Positions 1-6,036 of a DNA stretch of 6,036 nt are shown piece after piece (position 1 is the stretch's first letter; each line of letters opens with the position of its first letter). Location of the stretch: the NCBI GenBank assembly GCA_020442965.1, contig JAGRJB010000053.1, positions 1 to 6,036 of the forward strand, written 5' to 3'. A program made the translations under genes and the position numbers. The DNA is from Pseudomonadales bacterium (GTDB lineage Bacteria; Pseudomonadota; Gammaproteobacteria; Steroidobacterales; Steroidobacteraceae). The notes beneath the pieces are model-generated. The model made no database searches and had not been told where the DNA came from. It saw only the letters and a program-made list of their open reading frames with translations.

Positions 1-216
1 CACCGCCGGTCGGACGATGCTGACTATGTCCTCAGGCTGCGCGACAAAGAATATCCCTACTTTGAACACAACCCCGATTTCATGTTTCTGTCGGTACGCA
101 AAGGCAAAGAACCCTTCATCGCCTATTCGCTGCACGATCCGGATGCTGCGTTGATTGGATTCAATCTAGGCTGGATGAGTGTCTTCTGTGAGCGTACCGA
201 TCCACCGCGACTGTAA
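1..216 (+). CDS. C-terminal 71 residues of an unrecognised protein (5' truncated by window)
   Basis: The frame is open from base 1 and closes at a TAA at 214-216, giving the last 71 residues of a protein that starts upstream of the window. The visible part is mixed polar and aromatic (LRLRDKEYPYFEHNPDF near residues 11-27, then a GFNLGWMSVFCERTDPP tail), with no membrane segment and one Cys (C63). I do not recognise the family. Its stop lies only 9 bases before the next ATG and in the same reading frame, which fits an operon member that is co-translated with AO1. The stretch YVLRLRDKEYPYF is faintly like the tail of DUF1838 proteins, but the roughly 50 residues after it do not obviously fit, so I do not assign it. 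That it is coding is likely, from its composition and tight spacing; its function is unknown. Confidence 0.7.
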   Translation, partial: HRRSDDADYVLRLRDKEYPYFEHNPDFMFLSVRKGKEPFIAYSLHDPDAALIGFNLGWMSVFCERTDPPRL

Positions 217-225
217 GTAGATAGC

Positions 226-1665
226 ATGACAACCATTGATCGACGCACTGCCCTGGCCCTGCTGGGCGGTGTGATGGCCAAGCTGCCGCAACCACTGTAC
301 GCCGGCGAGAGCCGTCCGCTGGACGTGATCGTCGTCGGCGCGGGTCTGTCCGGGCTAAATGCCGCGCTCATGTTGCAAGAGCAAGGGCTCGCGGTCCAAG
401 TCCTCGAAGGTCGTCAGCGGGTCGGCGGCCGCGTCTATACCCTGAAAATGGTGCCGGGCGCCGTGGAAGCCGGTGGCGAAGTCATCGGTGCCGCCTATGC
501 GCGTATGCTCGACACGGCACGCCGCCTGAAGCTTGCAGTGAATCCGCTGAAGCCCCTCGCGCCGCCTGGAGATTGGCTGTATCACCTCGGCGGCAAACCG
601 ATCCTCAAGGATGACTGGCAGACCAGCGATGTCAACCCGCTCTCGGGGGCCGATCGCAAACTGCTGCCGCATCAACTGTTGTCGACGCTGATGTATCGCG
701 ATGCGCCGCTGCGCGGGCGGTCGCTCGACGCATGGCTCACCCCTGAGTTCGAGAAGTGGGACATCCCGGCCACCGACTATCTGCGCTCACTTGGTCACAA
801 TCAGGCAACCATCGATCTGGCCGGTATTGTCGTACACACGGATACGCTGGCTAACACGTCTGCGCTGCATGAAATGCGTCGCTACCACGTGGGTGACGCC
901 AGTCGCGGGAACCTCGCGGCCGGCGCGAACAGCGGACTGCAGGTCGAAGGTGGAAATTCGCGTCTCCCCGAAGCCATGGCTGCCGCACTCGAGAACGCGG
1001 CACTCATGGGCAAAGCGGTCTATGCTATCGATAGCACCGCGGACGGCGTTACCGTGCATTGCACTGACGCGTCGTCCTACCGAGCGCGATTCGTCGTCGT
1101 CTCCATGCCGATGCCGCGCTTGCGGGACGTACTGTTCTCGCCCGGTTTGCCGGAGCCGCTCGCTCATGCGGTGCAAGAGATCGACTATGGACTGTCGATT
1201 CAAGTGCATATGCGACTGCGGGAGCACTACTGGGAGAAGGATGGTTTGCCGGCGGCCATGTGGACCGACACGGGCGTCGAGCGACTAACACCACTCAACC
1301 GCGGCCCGAACGGGGAAACGACCTCGATGATCGCCTTCGTCAACGGTGCCGAAGCGCGCCGGTTCGATTTCATGGACGATCAGCAGTGCTTCGAGTATGT
1401 CGCGGCGGTCGCCGCGCAAATTCGACCGTCCATGCGCGGCGTCCTCGAGCCGATTACGGTTCAATCGTGCGCGCGTGATCCATTCGGTGCCGGCGATTGG
1501 GTGTACTGGAAGCCCGGCCAGATCCGGCAATACGGCCATCATTTGCGCGATGGACTGCCGCGCGTCGTGTTTTGTGGCGAGCACACGGCCATCATGCAAC
1601 GCGGCATGGAAGGCGCATTTGAATCGGGCGAACGCGCCGCCATCGAGATCCTCAGTCGTGTTTGA
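226..1665 (+). CDS. FAD-dependent amine oxidase family protein, exported (AO1)
   Basis: This 479-residue protein has the full flavin amine oxidase (MAO/polyamine oxidase-like) layout and a typical length. Residues 33-72 form the Rossmann FAD-binding start: VGAGLSG at 37-43, ribose-binding Glu61, and RVGGR at 65-69. GGEVIG at 83-88 and GGNSRLPEAM at 242-251 are the usual internal motifs. The C-terminal FAD motif is CGEHTA at 450-455, followed by RGMEGAFESGERAA at 459-472. The N-terminus carries RRTALALLGG from residue 6, a Tat-like leader with probable cleavage after A26 (LYA). The leader is weak because the pair is followed by TAL and Lys19 interrupts the hydrophobic core. The MAO covalent-FAD Cys aligns with Gly423, so FAD is probably non-covalent. 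Gln326 sits where the flavin-proximal Lys of MAO/PAO lies, 10 residues before Trp336. ATG 226 is the only sensible start, because an in-frame stop lies 9 bases upstream; no good Shine-Dalgarno is seen, so coupling to the upstream gene is likely. Family assignment is firm; substrate and reaction are unknown. Confidence 0.93.
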   Translation: MTTIDRRTALALLGGVMAKLPQPLYAGESRPLDVIVVGAGLSGLNAALMLQEQGLAVQVLEGRQRVGGRVYTLKMVPGAVEAGGEVIGAAYARMLDTARRLKLAVNPLKPLAPPGDWLYHLGGKPILKDDWQTSDVNPLSGADRKLLPHQLLSTLMYRDAPLRGRSLDAWLTPEFEKWDIPATDYLRSLGHNQATIDLAGIVVHTDTLANTSALHEMRRYHVGDASRGNLAAGANSGLQVEGGNSRLPEAMAAALENAALMGKAVYAIDSTADGVTVHCTDASSYRARFVVVSMPMPRLRDVLFSPGLPEPLAHAVQEIDYGLSIQVHMRLREHYWEKDGLPAAMWTDTGVERLTPLNRGPNGETTSMIAFVNGAEARRFDFMDDQQCFEYVAAVAAQIRPSMRGVLEPITVQSCARDPFGAGDWVYWKPGQIRQYGHHLRDGLPRVVFCGEHTAIMQRGMEGAFESGERAAIEILSRV

Positions 1666-1816
1666 ACGCCGCGCAACAGCTATTTTCGTCGTCACGCGCG
1701 TCGCCTGTTTCGCAGGTGCTGGCTTTGTATCGATCGTCAGCGCCGCTGAACCGTCGAACGAGGATGCGGCCATCTGGCAGCGTGCGGCATTGCATCGAGA
1801 CAAAGCGACGTCCTGA
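1658..1816 (+). CDS. Possible 52-residue secreted small protein or gene remnant
   Basis: A GTG at 1658 opens a frame that overlaps the last 8 bases of AO1 and ends at a TGA at 1814-1816. The product begins with FERRATAIFVV, continues with a hydrophobic stretch to about residue 28, and has a credible signal peptidase site at VSA-AEP (residues 27-32). It ends in a short polar tail (SNEDAAIWQRAALHRDKATS). An N-terminal signal followed by only about 23 mature residues could be a real small periplasmic peptide, or the surviving 5' end of a gene whose remainder was lost before the receptor. Against it: the start is GTG with only a weak upstream GAG, and I recognise no family. A competing frame from a TTG at 1662 to 1850 is Arg-rich and less convincing. 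Confidence 0.25.
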   Translation: MFERRATAIFVVTRVACFAGAGFVSIVSAAEPSNEDAAIWQRAALHRDKATS

Positions 1817-1848
1817 TCCCCATTTTCTGAGAACGCTCACCGACCTTT

Positions 1849-1853
1849 AGGAG
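1849..1853 (+). promoter_or_regulatory. Ribosome binding site of the TonB-dependent receptor
   Basis: AGGAG lies 8 bases before ATG 1862, a near-ideal Shine-Dalgarno sequence and spacing. It fixes the receptor start and contrasts with the poor sites before both oxidases. The rest of the 196-base gap (1666-1861) shows no convincing -35/-10 pair and no hairpin terminator. Confidence 0.8.
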
Positions 1854-1861
1854 TTTATTGC

Positions 1862-4099
1862 ATGATTTTTCGCGGCCAGTTCATTGTTCCCCTGCTGCTG
1901 GCGAGCCTGATCGCCGAACCGACGCTGGGGCAAGCCTCCGCGACGGAGGGAACCACGGCGGAATTGCAGGAAGTTATCGTTTCGGCGCGCAAGCGCGACG
2001 AGCGCCTGCAGGATGTGCCACTCACGATCACGGCCGTCACGTCGGATACCATCGCGGCGGCAGGCATTAGCAACGTCGCTCAGTTGTCGAGCCTGACGCC
2101 CGGCTTTCATTACGAGAAGGAAGGCAGTCGTCAGATCAGCCAACCGCGCATTCGTGGCATGGAGATCAATACCGCGAACCCGACGCGCCAGAATGCTTCG
2201 TTCTTTATCGACGGCGTGTACATGCCGGGATCCATCCAGTCGCTCGATTTCAGCGAGTTTGAACGCGTCGAGGTCATCAAAGGGCCGCAGAGCGCGCTGT
2301 TCGGACGCCAGACCTTCGGCGGCGCCGTGAATTTCGTGTCCAAAGCGCCGCGAAACGAGCTGGAGGCCGACGCCTCCGCGACACTCGGATCCAATTACCT
2401 GCGCGAGTATAGCGGGAGCCTGTCAGGCGCGATGATCGAGGACAAACTATTCGGTCGCGTGCATATTCGCAGCTACAACTATGGTGGCAAGTTTCGCAAT
2501 GCGCTCGATGGCGCGCGCCTGGGTGAGGAGGAATCGTTGTCAGGATCGGCGGTGCTGACCTGGATGCCCACCGATGCCATGCGCTTTGATTTGCGTTACA
2601 CGCGGCAGGAGGACGACGATAGCCTGACGCCGTTCCTCATGGTCGGTGCCGCGGATCTCAATTGCGGTCCGTTCTTTACCGGTGGCTTTCGCTTCTACTG
2701 CGGTGCGATTCCCACGACGGGCCAACCGGCGCTGAATACAGTGGTCGGGCCGAATGCGCTAGGTATCAAAGAGTTTGGATTCGATCGAACGGGCGAGATG
2801 CTGTCGTTGAAGTCCGCGTTCCACCTTGCGGGCCATGAACTCTCATTCACCATGGCAAAGTACGATGAGCACAACTCTGCGGTAAACGATCTTGATTTTA
2901 CCGGCGTGCCGGCCGCCGCCAGCGCGACACTGCAGGATTTCGACAACAAGTCGCTCGAGCTCAAGCTGGTGTCCGACGGCACGCAGCGCCTGAACTACGT
3001 GGCCGGTTTGTATTGGTACGACGGCCGCTTCGATGAGCGGGTCTTCAGTCGAGCGGCCAATCTTACGGATTTCCCGGCGACGCTGGAGCCGGATCGCGTT
3101 GATACGGAAAACGTCGCGGCATTTGCATCGTTGAGCTATGCGTTGACGGATCGCCTGAACGCCAGCGCCGAGGTTCGCTATCAGCAAGAGAAAATTACCA
3201 ACACGGGTGGCCAGGGGGCGACGCGCCGTGAGCTGTCGGCAACTACCAATGCCTGGCTGCCACGCGTGATCATCGATTTCAAGGCTACCCCCGATCTGAT
3301 GATCTACGGCGTGTATTCCGAAGGTAACAAGCCGCAGCAATTCAACGCCAATATCGCGGGCCTGCCCCAGGCACAACGCGATTACATCCAAACCACCTAC
3401 GGCGTCGGTATCGCGCTCGATGAGGAGACCCTCAAGAACTACGAGATCGGCGTGAAGTCATCGTGGTTGGATCGACGTGCGACAGTGAATCTCGCCGCGT
3501 TCTTCATGCAGTGGAACGATCAGGTGACACGCCGCCAGGTGTTCCGTTCACCGACCGATCTCACGCAGTACAACGTGGTCGACAACGCCGGTTCGACCGA
3601 GATCAAAGGCCTGGAACTCGAGAGTCATTTTGCGGCGACCGAGGCGTTGAAACTTGATGCCACGTTCGCGTACATCAATGCCGAATACACGGACTTCAAT
3701 TCAGTCAACGTCCAGCAGGTTTTCGGTGATCCGCAGGCGGCCGGGAAAGTGGCGGCACGATTTCCGAAAATCCAGGGATCGTTCGCGGTGAGCTACACGA
3801 TGTCGCTGCCGAACGATTGGGACGGCACTTTGCGTCTCGACGAATCGTATATGGGCAAGCGTTATAGCGACGAAGTGAACCTGGCCTATGCGGACAGCTT
3901 CTGGCGCACGAACGTGCGCGCAACCGCTGCGAAGGGACCGTTCACCGGAACGCTCTACGTGGAGAATCTCACCGACGATGATGGCCTCCTGATGGTCACG
4001 CGGTTTCGCGATATCACCGTACCAGGTAACAACTTCAGCTTCCCGTATCTGCGGTCGGAAGGACGCAAGTTTGGATTGACGCTGCGCTACAAGTACTAA
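1862..4099 (+). CDS. TonB-dependent outer-membrane receptor
   Basis: This 745-residue protein is an outer-membrane active transporter that imports a ligand using energy from TonB-ExbB-ExbD. An N-terminal signal (hydrophobic residues 7-18, cleavage probably near residues 23-27) precedes the TonB-box-like EVIVSA at 37-42. The plug domain spans about 47-163, with DVPLTITAV at 51-59, IRGM at 97-100, DGVYMPG at 117-123, RVEVIKGPQSALFGR at 135-149 and GGAVNFVSKAP at 153-163. The rest is a beta-barrel with alternating aromatic strands. It includes the late YVENLTDDDG motif and ends in the classic strand RKFGLTLRYKY with a C-terminal aromatic. There is no extra N-terminal signalling domain, so it does not itself work as a FecA-type sigma-regulator transducer. 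Only two Cys were found (C268 and C280), close together in what is likely an external loop. The plug style is the one common in sphingomonad and Steroidobacter-like catabolic loci rather than classic siderophore receptors. Position between two exported oxidases suggests it imports their substrate. Family is certain; ligand is unknown. Confidence 0.97.
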   Translation: MIFRGQFIVPLLLASLIAEPTLGQASATEGTTAELQEVIVSARKRDERLQDVPLTITAVTSDTIAAAGISNVAQLSSLTPGFHYEKEGSRQISQPRIRGMEINTANPTRQNASFFIDGVYMPGSIQSLDFSEFERVEVIKGPQSALFGRQTFGGAVNFVSKAPRNELEADASATLGSNYLREYSGSLSGAMIEDKLFGRVHIRSYNYGGKFRNALDGARLGEEESLSGSAVLTWMPTDAMRFDLRYTRQEDDDSLTPFLMVGAADLNCGPFFTGGFRFYCGAIPTTGQPALNTVVGPNALGIKEFGFDRTGEMLSLKSAFHLAGHELSFTMAKYDEHNSAVNDLDFTGVPAAASATLQDFDNKSLELKLVSDGTQRLNYVAGLYWYDGRFDERVFSRAANLTDFPATLEPDRVDTENVAAFASLSYALTDRLNASAEVRYQQEKITNTGGQGATRRELSATTNAWLPRVIIDFKATPDLMIYGVYSEGNKPQQFNANIAGLPQAQRDYIQTTYGVGIALDEETLKNYEIGVKSSWLDRRATVNLAAFFMQWNDQVTRRQVFRSPTDLTQYNVVDNAGSTEIKGLELESHFAATEALKLDATFAYINAEYTDFNSVNVQQVFGDPQAAGKVAARFPKIQGSFAVSYTMSLPNDWDGTLRLDESYMGKRYSDEVNLAYADSFWRTNVRATAAKGPFTGTLYVENLTDDDGLLMVTRFRDITVPGNNFSFPYLRSEGRKFGLTLRYKY

Positions 4100-4110
4100 G
4101 TCGAATCGGG

Positions 4111-5559
4111 ATGAAACGACGCCGCTTCATCGCCTCATCGGGCGCACTGATGGCCGCTGCGGGTAGTGGAATCGCTGCTGTAACTCGCGCCGGTGCGGCG
4201 GCGCGAAGCAGCGAAGCCCGCGATGCGGACGTGCTGGTCATTGGGGCGGGACTGTCGGGTTTGTATGCGTCGATGCTGCTCGAAGAGCAGGGGCTCAAGG
4301 TCTGTGTGCTCGAGGGACGCGATCGCGTCGGCGGTCGCATGTTTACCCTCGACAAACTACCTGGACGCCCGGAGGGAGGCGGCAGTTTGCTGGGACCGCG
4401 CTATGCGCGGGCGCTGGATCTCGCCGCCCGACTCAAGGTGAAGCTCGCGCCGGCGCGCCCGCGCACGGAGCCGATCAAAGGGGAAGTTGCGCTGAACATC
4501 CGCGGTCGCACAATCCGTGTCGAGGATTGGGCGGCATCGCCGATGAACACGTTTCCTGAGCCGTTGCGACACTTGACGCCTTGGGATGTTTATTTTGGTG
4601 AGTTGCTGAAACTGAATCCGTTCGAAAACCTGGGCGACTGGCGTGACCCACGGTTCGCCGCCTATGACAGGCCGGTACAGTCCATCTTGCTCGAACGTGG
4701 GTTTGATCCGGAAGCGCTGCGTATTCTGCAGTCCAACTCGAGCTACGGAAATGATTTCTTTACGCTGACGGCGTTACACCTATACCACTACTTTACCTGG
4801 CAGAAGCTACAAGCGGTCGAGGGCCCGCGCGTCAATTGCGCCGACGGCAACCAGCGGCTGCCGGAAGCGATGGCGCGCTCACTGCATGGTGATATTCGCA
4901 TCGCAACTCGTGTGACAGGTATCGGCACGACCGATGCTGGTGTCGTGGCAATTTGCGAAGACGGTTCACGAGTGCGTGCGCGTGTGGGGATCTGCACGCT
5001 GCCGGCGCCGGTTCTGCGATACCTGGCAATCGACCCACCCCTGGTGGGCGAAAAAGCCGAGGCGGTGCTCGATCTCGATTATCACAAAACGTACCAGATT
5101 CATTTCGAATTCACACGGCGCTTCTGGGAAGACGATGGGCTGCCTCCCTCGCTGTGGACGGACGGTCCGGTCGGGCGGTTCAACGCACTGAAGGATATCG
5201 ACGGTCAGTCGATCGTCTGTTTTCTCGCCTACGCGAATGGCCATCACGCGGCGCAGCTCGATCGGATGAGCTTCGATGATGCGGCACGCTTTGTGATGCG
5301 CGAGCTGGAGAGCATGCGGCCGTCGCTGCAAGGAGCGCTGCGGCCGCTGCGCGTCTGGTCGATGCAGAACGATCCATTCTCGCGCGGCTCGTATGCTACC
5401 TGGGCGCCGCGACAGATTCCGCGTTTCAACAAGGCGCTCGTCGAGCCGCTGGGTGGCTGGCATTTCGCTGGCGAACACACAGCATTGATGGCGCGAGGGT
5501 TCGAAGGGGCGCTGGAATCGGGCGAGCGCGCAGCGCTGGAGATCCTCGCCAACGCATGA
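4111..5559 (+). CDS. FAD-dependent amine oxidase family protein, Tat-exported (AO2)
   Basis: This 482-residue paralogue of AO1 starts 11 bases after the receptor stop. MKRRRFIASSGALMAAAG is a clear Tat leader (RRRFI with an Ala/Gly-rich core), with cleavage probably around A29-A31. IGAGLSG at 44-50, Glu68 and RVGGR at 72-76 make the FAD-binding start. EGGGSLLG at 88-95, DGNQRLPEAM at 245-254, AGEHTA at 453-458 and RGFEGALESGERAA at 462-475 complete the family pattern. Over the FAD-binding start (AO1 33-72 against AO2 40-79) 28 of 40 residues are identical, while the region about 113-240 is strongly diverged and should shape the substrate pocket. Gln329 occupies the usual flavin-proximal Lys position, 10 residues before Trp339, as in AO1. 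The MAO covalent-FAD Cys is absent. The ATG has only GGG immediately before it and no spaced Shine-Dalgarno, suggesting translational coupling to the receptor. Oxidation of a periplasmic substrate is inferred; amine specificity is not shown. Confidence 0.95.
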   Translation: MKRRRFIASSGALMAAAGSGIAAVTRAGAAARSSEARDADVLVIGAGLSGLYASMLLEEQGLKVCVLEGRDRVGGRMFTLDKLPGRPEGGGSLLGPRYARALDLAARLKVKLAPARPRTEPIKGEVALNIRGRTIRVEDWAASPMNTFPEPLRHLTPWDVYFGELLKLNPFENLGDWRDPRFAAYDRPVQSILLERGFDPEALRILQSNSSYGNDFFTLTALHLYHYFTWQKLQAVEGPRVNCADGNQRLPEAMARSLHGDIRIATRVTGIGTTDAGVVAICEDGSRVRARVGICTLPAPVLRYLAIDPPLVGEKAEAVLDLDYHKTYQIHFEFTRRFWEDDGLPPSLWTDGPVGRFNALKDIDGQSIVCFLAYANGHHAAQLDRMSFDDAARFVMRELESMRPSLQGALRPLRVWSMQNDPFSRGSYATWAPRQIPRFNKALVEPLGGWHFAGEHTALMARGFEGALESGERAALEILANA

Positions 5560-5594
5560 TCTTGCGCGACGGGGTTGAGAGAACAGCAGGGGTC

Positions 5595-5600
5595 AGGAGG
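5595..5600 (+). promoter_or_regulatory. Ribosome binding site of the DUF1838-like gene
   Basis: AGGAGG, a perfect Shine-Dalgarno core, sits 7 bases before ATG 5608 and fixes that start. It lies in a 48-base gap after AO2 in which no terminator or promoter was seen, so the gene probably shares the operon transcript but is translated independently. Confidence 0.85.
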
Positions 5601-5607
5601 CCACGCG

Positions 5608-6036
5608 ATGAGCATTCAAGGTACGCGCATCACTCGGCGTCGCGCGCTCGGTGCGGGAGCTGCGTCGACCGCGCTGCTGCTCGGCGCAGGCAGCACGCAG
5701 GCCGCCGCGCGGCGCAAGCTTGATTTCAGCGATCCTGCGGACCTGTTGTATGCCCAGATCAAGATGGATGGCGATCTGGCTGACCATCGGCAAGTCATCA
5801 GCTTGATCAAGGGTATTGTCTACGGGATTTTCGAGGATGGAAAAACGCTGACCCCGATGTTCTGGGCAGCCATTCTGTCGTTCAGTCGCTCGTACAAGAT
5901 CGACGCTACGACATACAAGAACATGTCGAATTTCGTGACGGCGTATCTCGATCTCGATACGCAGGAAGTACTGTCGGAATGGCACAATCCATGGCTCGCT
6001 CGCACCGTGCCAGTGGTCAACTATGCCTCAACGCTG
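5608..6036 (+). CDS. Tat-exported DUF1838-like protein, N-terminal 143 residues (3' truncated by window)
   Basis: The frame is open from ATG 5608 to the window end, so the C-terminus is missing. Residues 8-15 (ITRRRALG) followed by an Ala/Leu/Gly-rich core form a Tat leader, with cleavage probably after TQA at residue 32. The mature start KLDFSDPADLLYAQIKMDGDL (38-57, key parts LDFSDPAD and IKMDGDL) resembles the opening of DUF1838 proteins, which typically read as a Leu-Asp-Phe/Leu-Ser segment, an Asn/Asp, and then a K-x-x-GDL step. VYGIF at 71-75 and the VLSEWHNPW segment at 121-129 also fit the usual xVYGV and x-x-x-x-x-NPW/T positions. DUF1838 has no established biochemical function. Members are often exported and in my recollection often occur near oxidoreductases and TonB receptors. 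Here it follows two exported flavoenzymes, so a role in the same periplasmic pathway, as hydrolase-like, isomerase-like or binding partner, is a guess. Assignment is from memory of the family pattern. Confidence 0.75.
   Translation, partial: MSIQGTRITRRRALGAGAASTALLLGAGSTQAAARRKLDFSDPADLLYAQIKMDGDLADHRQVISLIKGIVYGIFEDGKTLTPMFWAAILSFSRSYKIDATTYKNMSNFVTAYLDLDTQEVLSEWHNPWLARTVPVVNYASTL

Noticed and set aside
1662..1685. TTGAAC followed by TATTTT as a possible promoter for the receptor
   Set aside because: The spacer is only about 13 bases, too short for a sigma-70 promoter, and nothing else supports it.
1285..1803. 172-residue minus-strand frame across the AO1 end and the gap
   Set aside because: It is mostly antisense to AO1 and resembles no family. 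The gap part alone is too short to support a gene.
1662..1850. 62-residue + frame from TTG in the AO1-receptor gap
   Set aside because: Arg/Ser-rich, non-ATG start, ends within the receptor ribosome site, and is less protein-like than the overlapping 1658-1816 frame with its signal peptide.
2843..3391. 182-residue open frame on the minus strand inside the receptor gene
   Set aside because: It lies wholly opposite well-conserved receptor sequence, has no recognisable domain, and is the kind of long antisense frame that GC-rich coding DNA produces.
4966..5478. 170-residue open frame on the minus strand inside AO2
   Set aside because: Arg/His-rich and antisense to the conserved C-terminal half of AO2; no motif, no ribosome site seen.
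226..5559. AO1 and AO2 as a DNA-level direct repeat or recent duplication
   Set aside because: They are alike in protein sequence but the codons have drifted widely even in the FAD-binding start, so there is no long DNA repeat to recombine or mark a recent event.

Overview
This is a protein-coding window, about 60% GC by eye, with every credible gene on the + strand. The style suggests a Gram-negative proteobacterium. Evidence is the large TonB-dependent outer-membrane receptor of the type abundant in sphingomonads, caulobacters and Steroidobacter-like gammaproteobacteria, plus several exported proteins with twin-arginine (Tat) leaders. The sequence alone does not fix the genus.

Layout: (1) 1-216, the 3' end of an unrecognised gene cut by the window edge. 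(2) 226-1665, a Tat-like-leader FAD-dependent amine oxidase family protein (AO1). (3) 1666-1861, a 196-base gap that holds a possible tiny secreted ORF (1658-1816) and a good ribosome binding site. (4) 1862-4099, a TonB-dependent receptor. (5) 4111-5559, a second Tat-leader amine oxidase family protein, a diverged paralogue of AO1 (AO2). (6) 5608-6036, the 5' part of a Tat-leader protein that looks like the DUF1838 family and runs off the window. Gaps are 9, 196, 11 and 48 bases. I saw no terminator-like hairpin or clear promoter, so the set reads as one operon that may extend on both sides.

Reading together: the receptor would import a scarce or bulky ligand across the outer membrane. Two exported flavoenzymes and a DUF1838 protein would then meet it in the periplasm. 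The substrate is not identifiable from sequence. Both oxidases share unusual active-site changes by my alignment from memory: Gln where monoamine and polyamine oxidases have the flavin-proximal Lys, and Gly where MAO has an aromatic-cage Tyr. They may therefore not be ordinary amine oxidases. The main candidate novelty is an uptake-plus-periplasmic-oxidation cassette with two paralogous flavoenzymes flanking one receptor. No mobile element, CRISPR array, tRNA or rRNA was seen.
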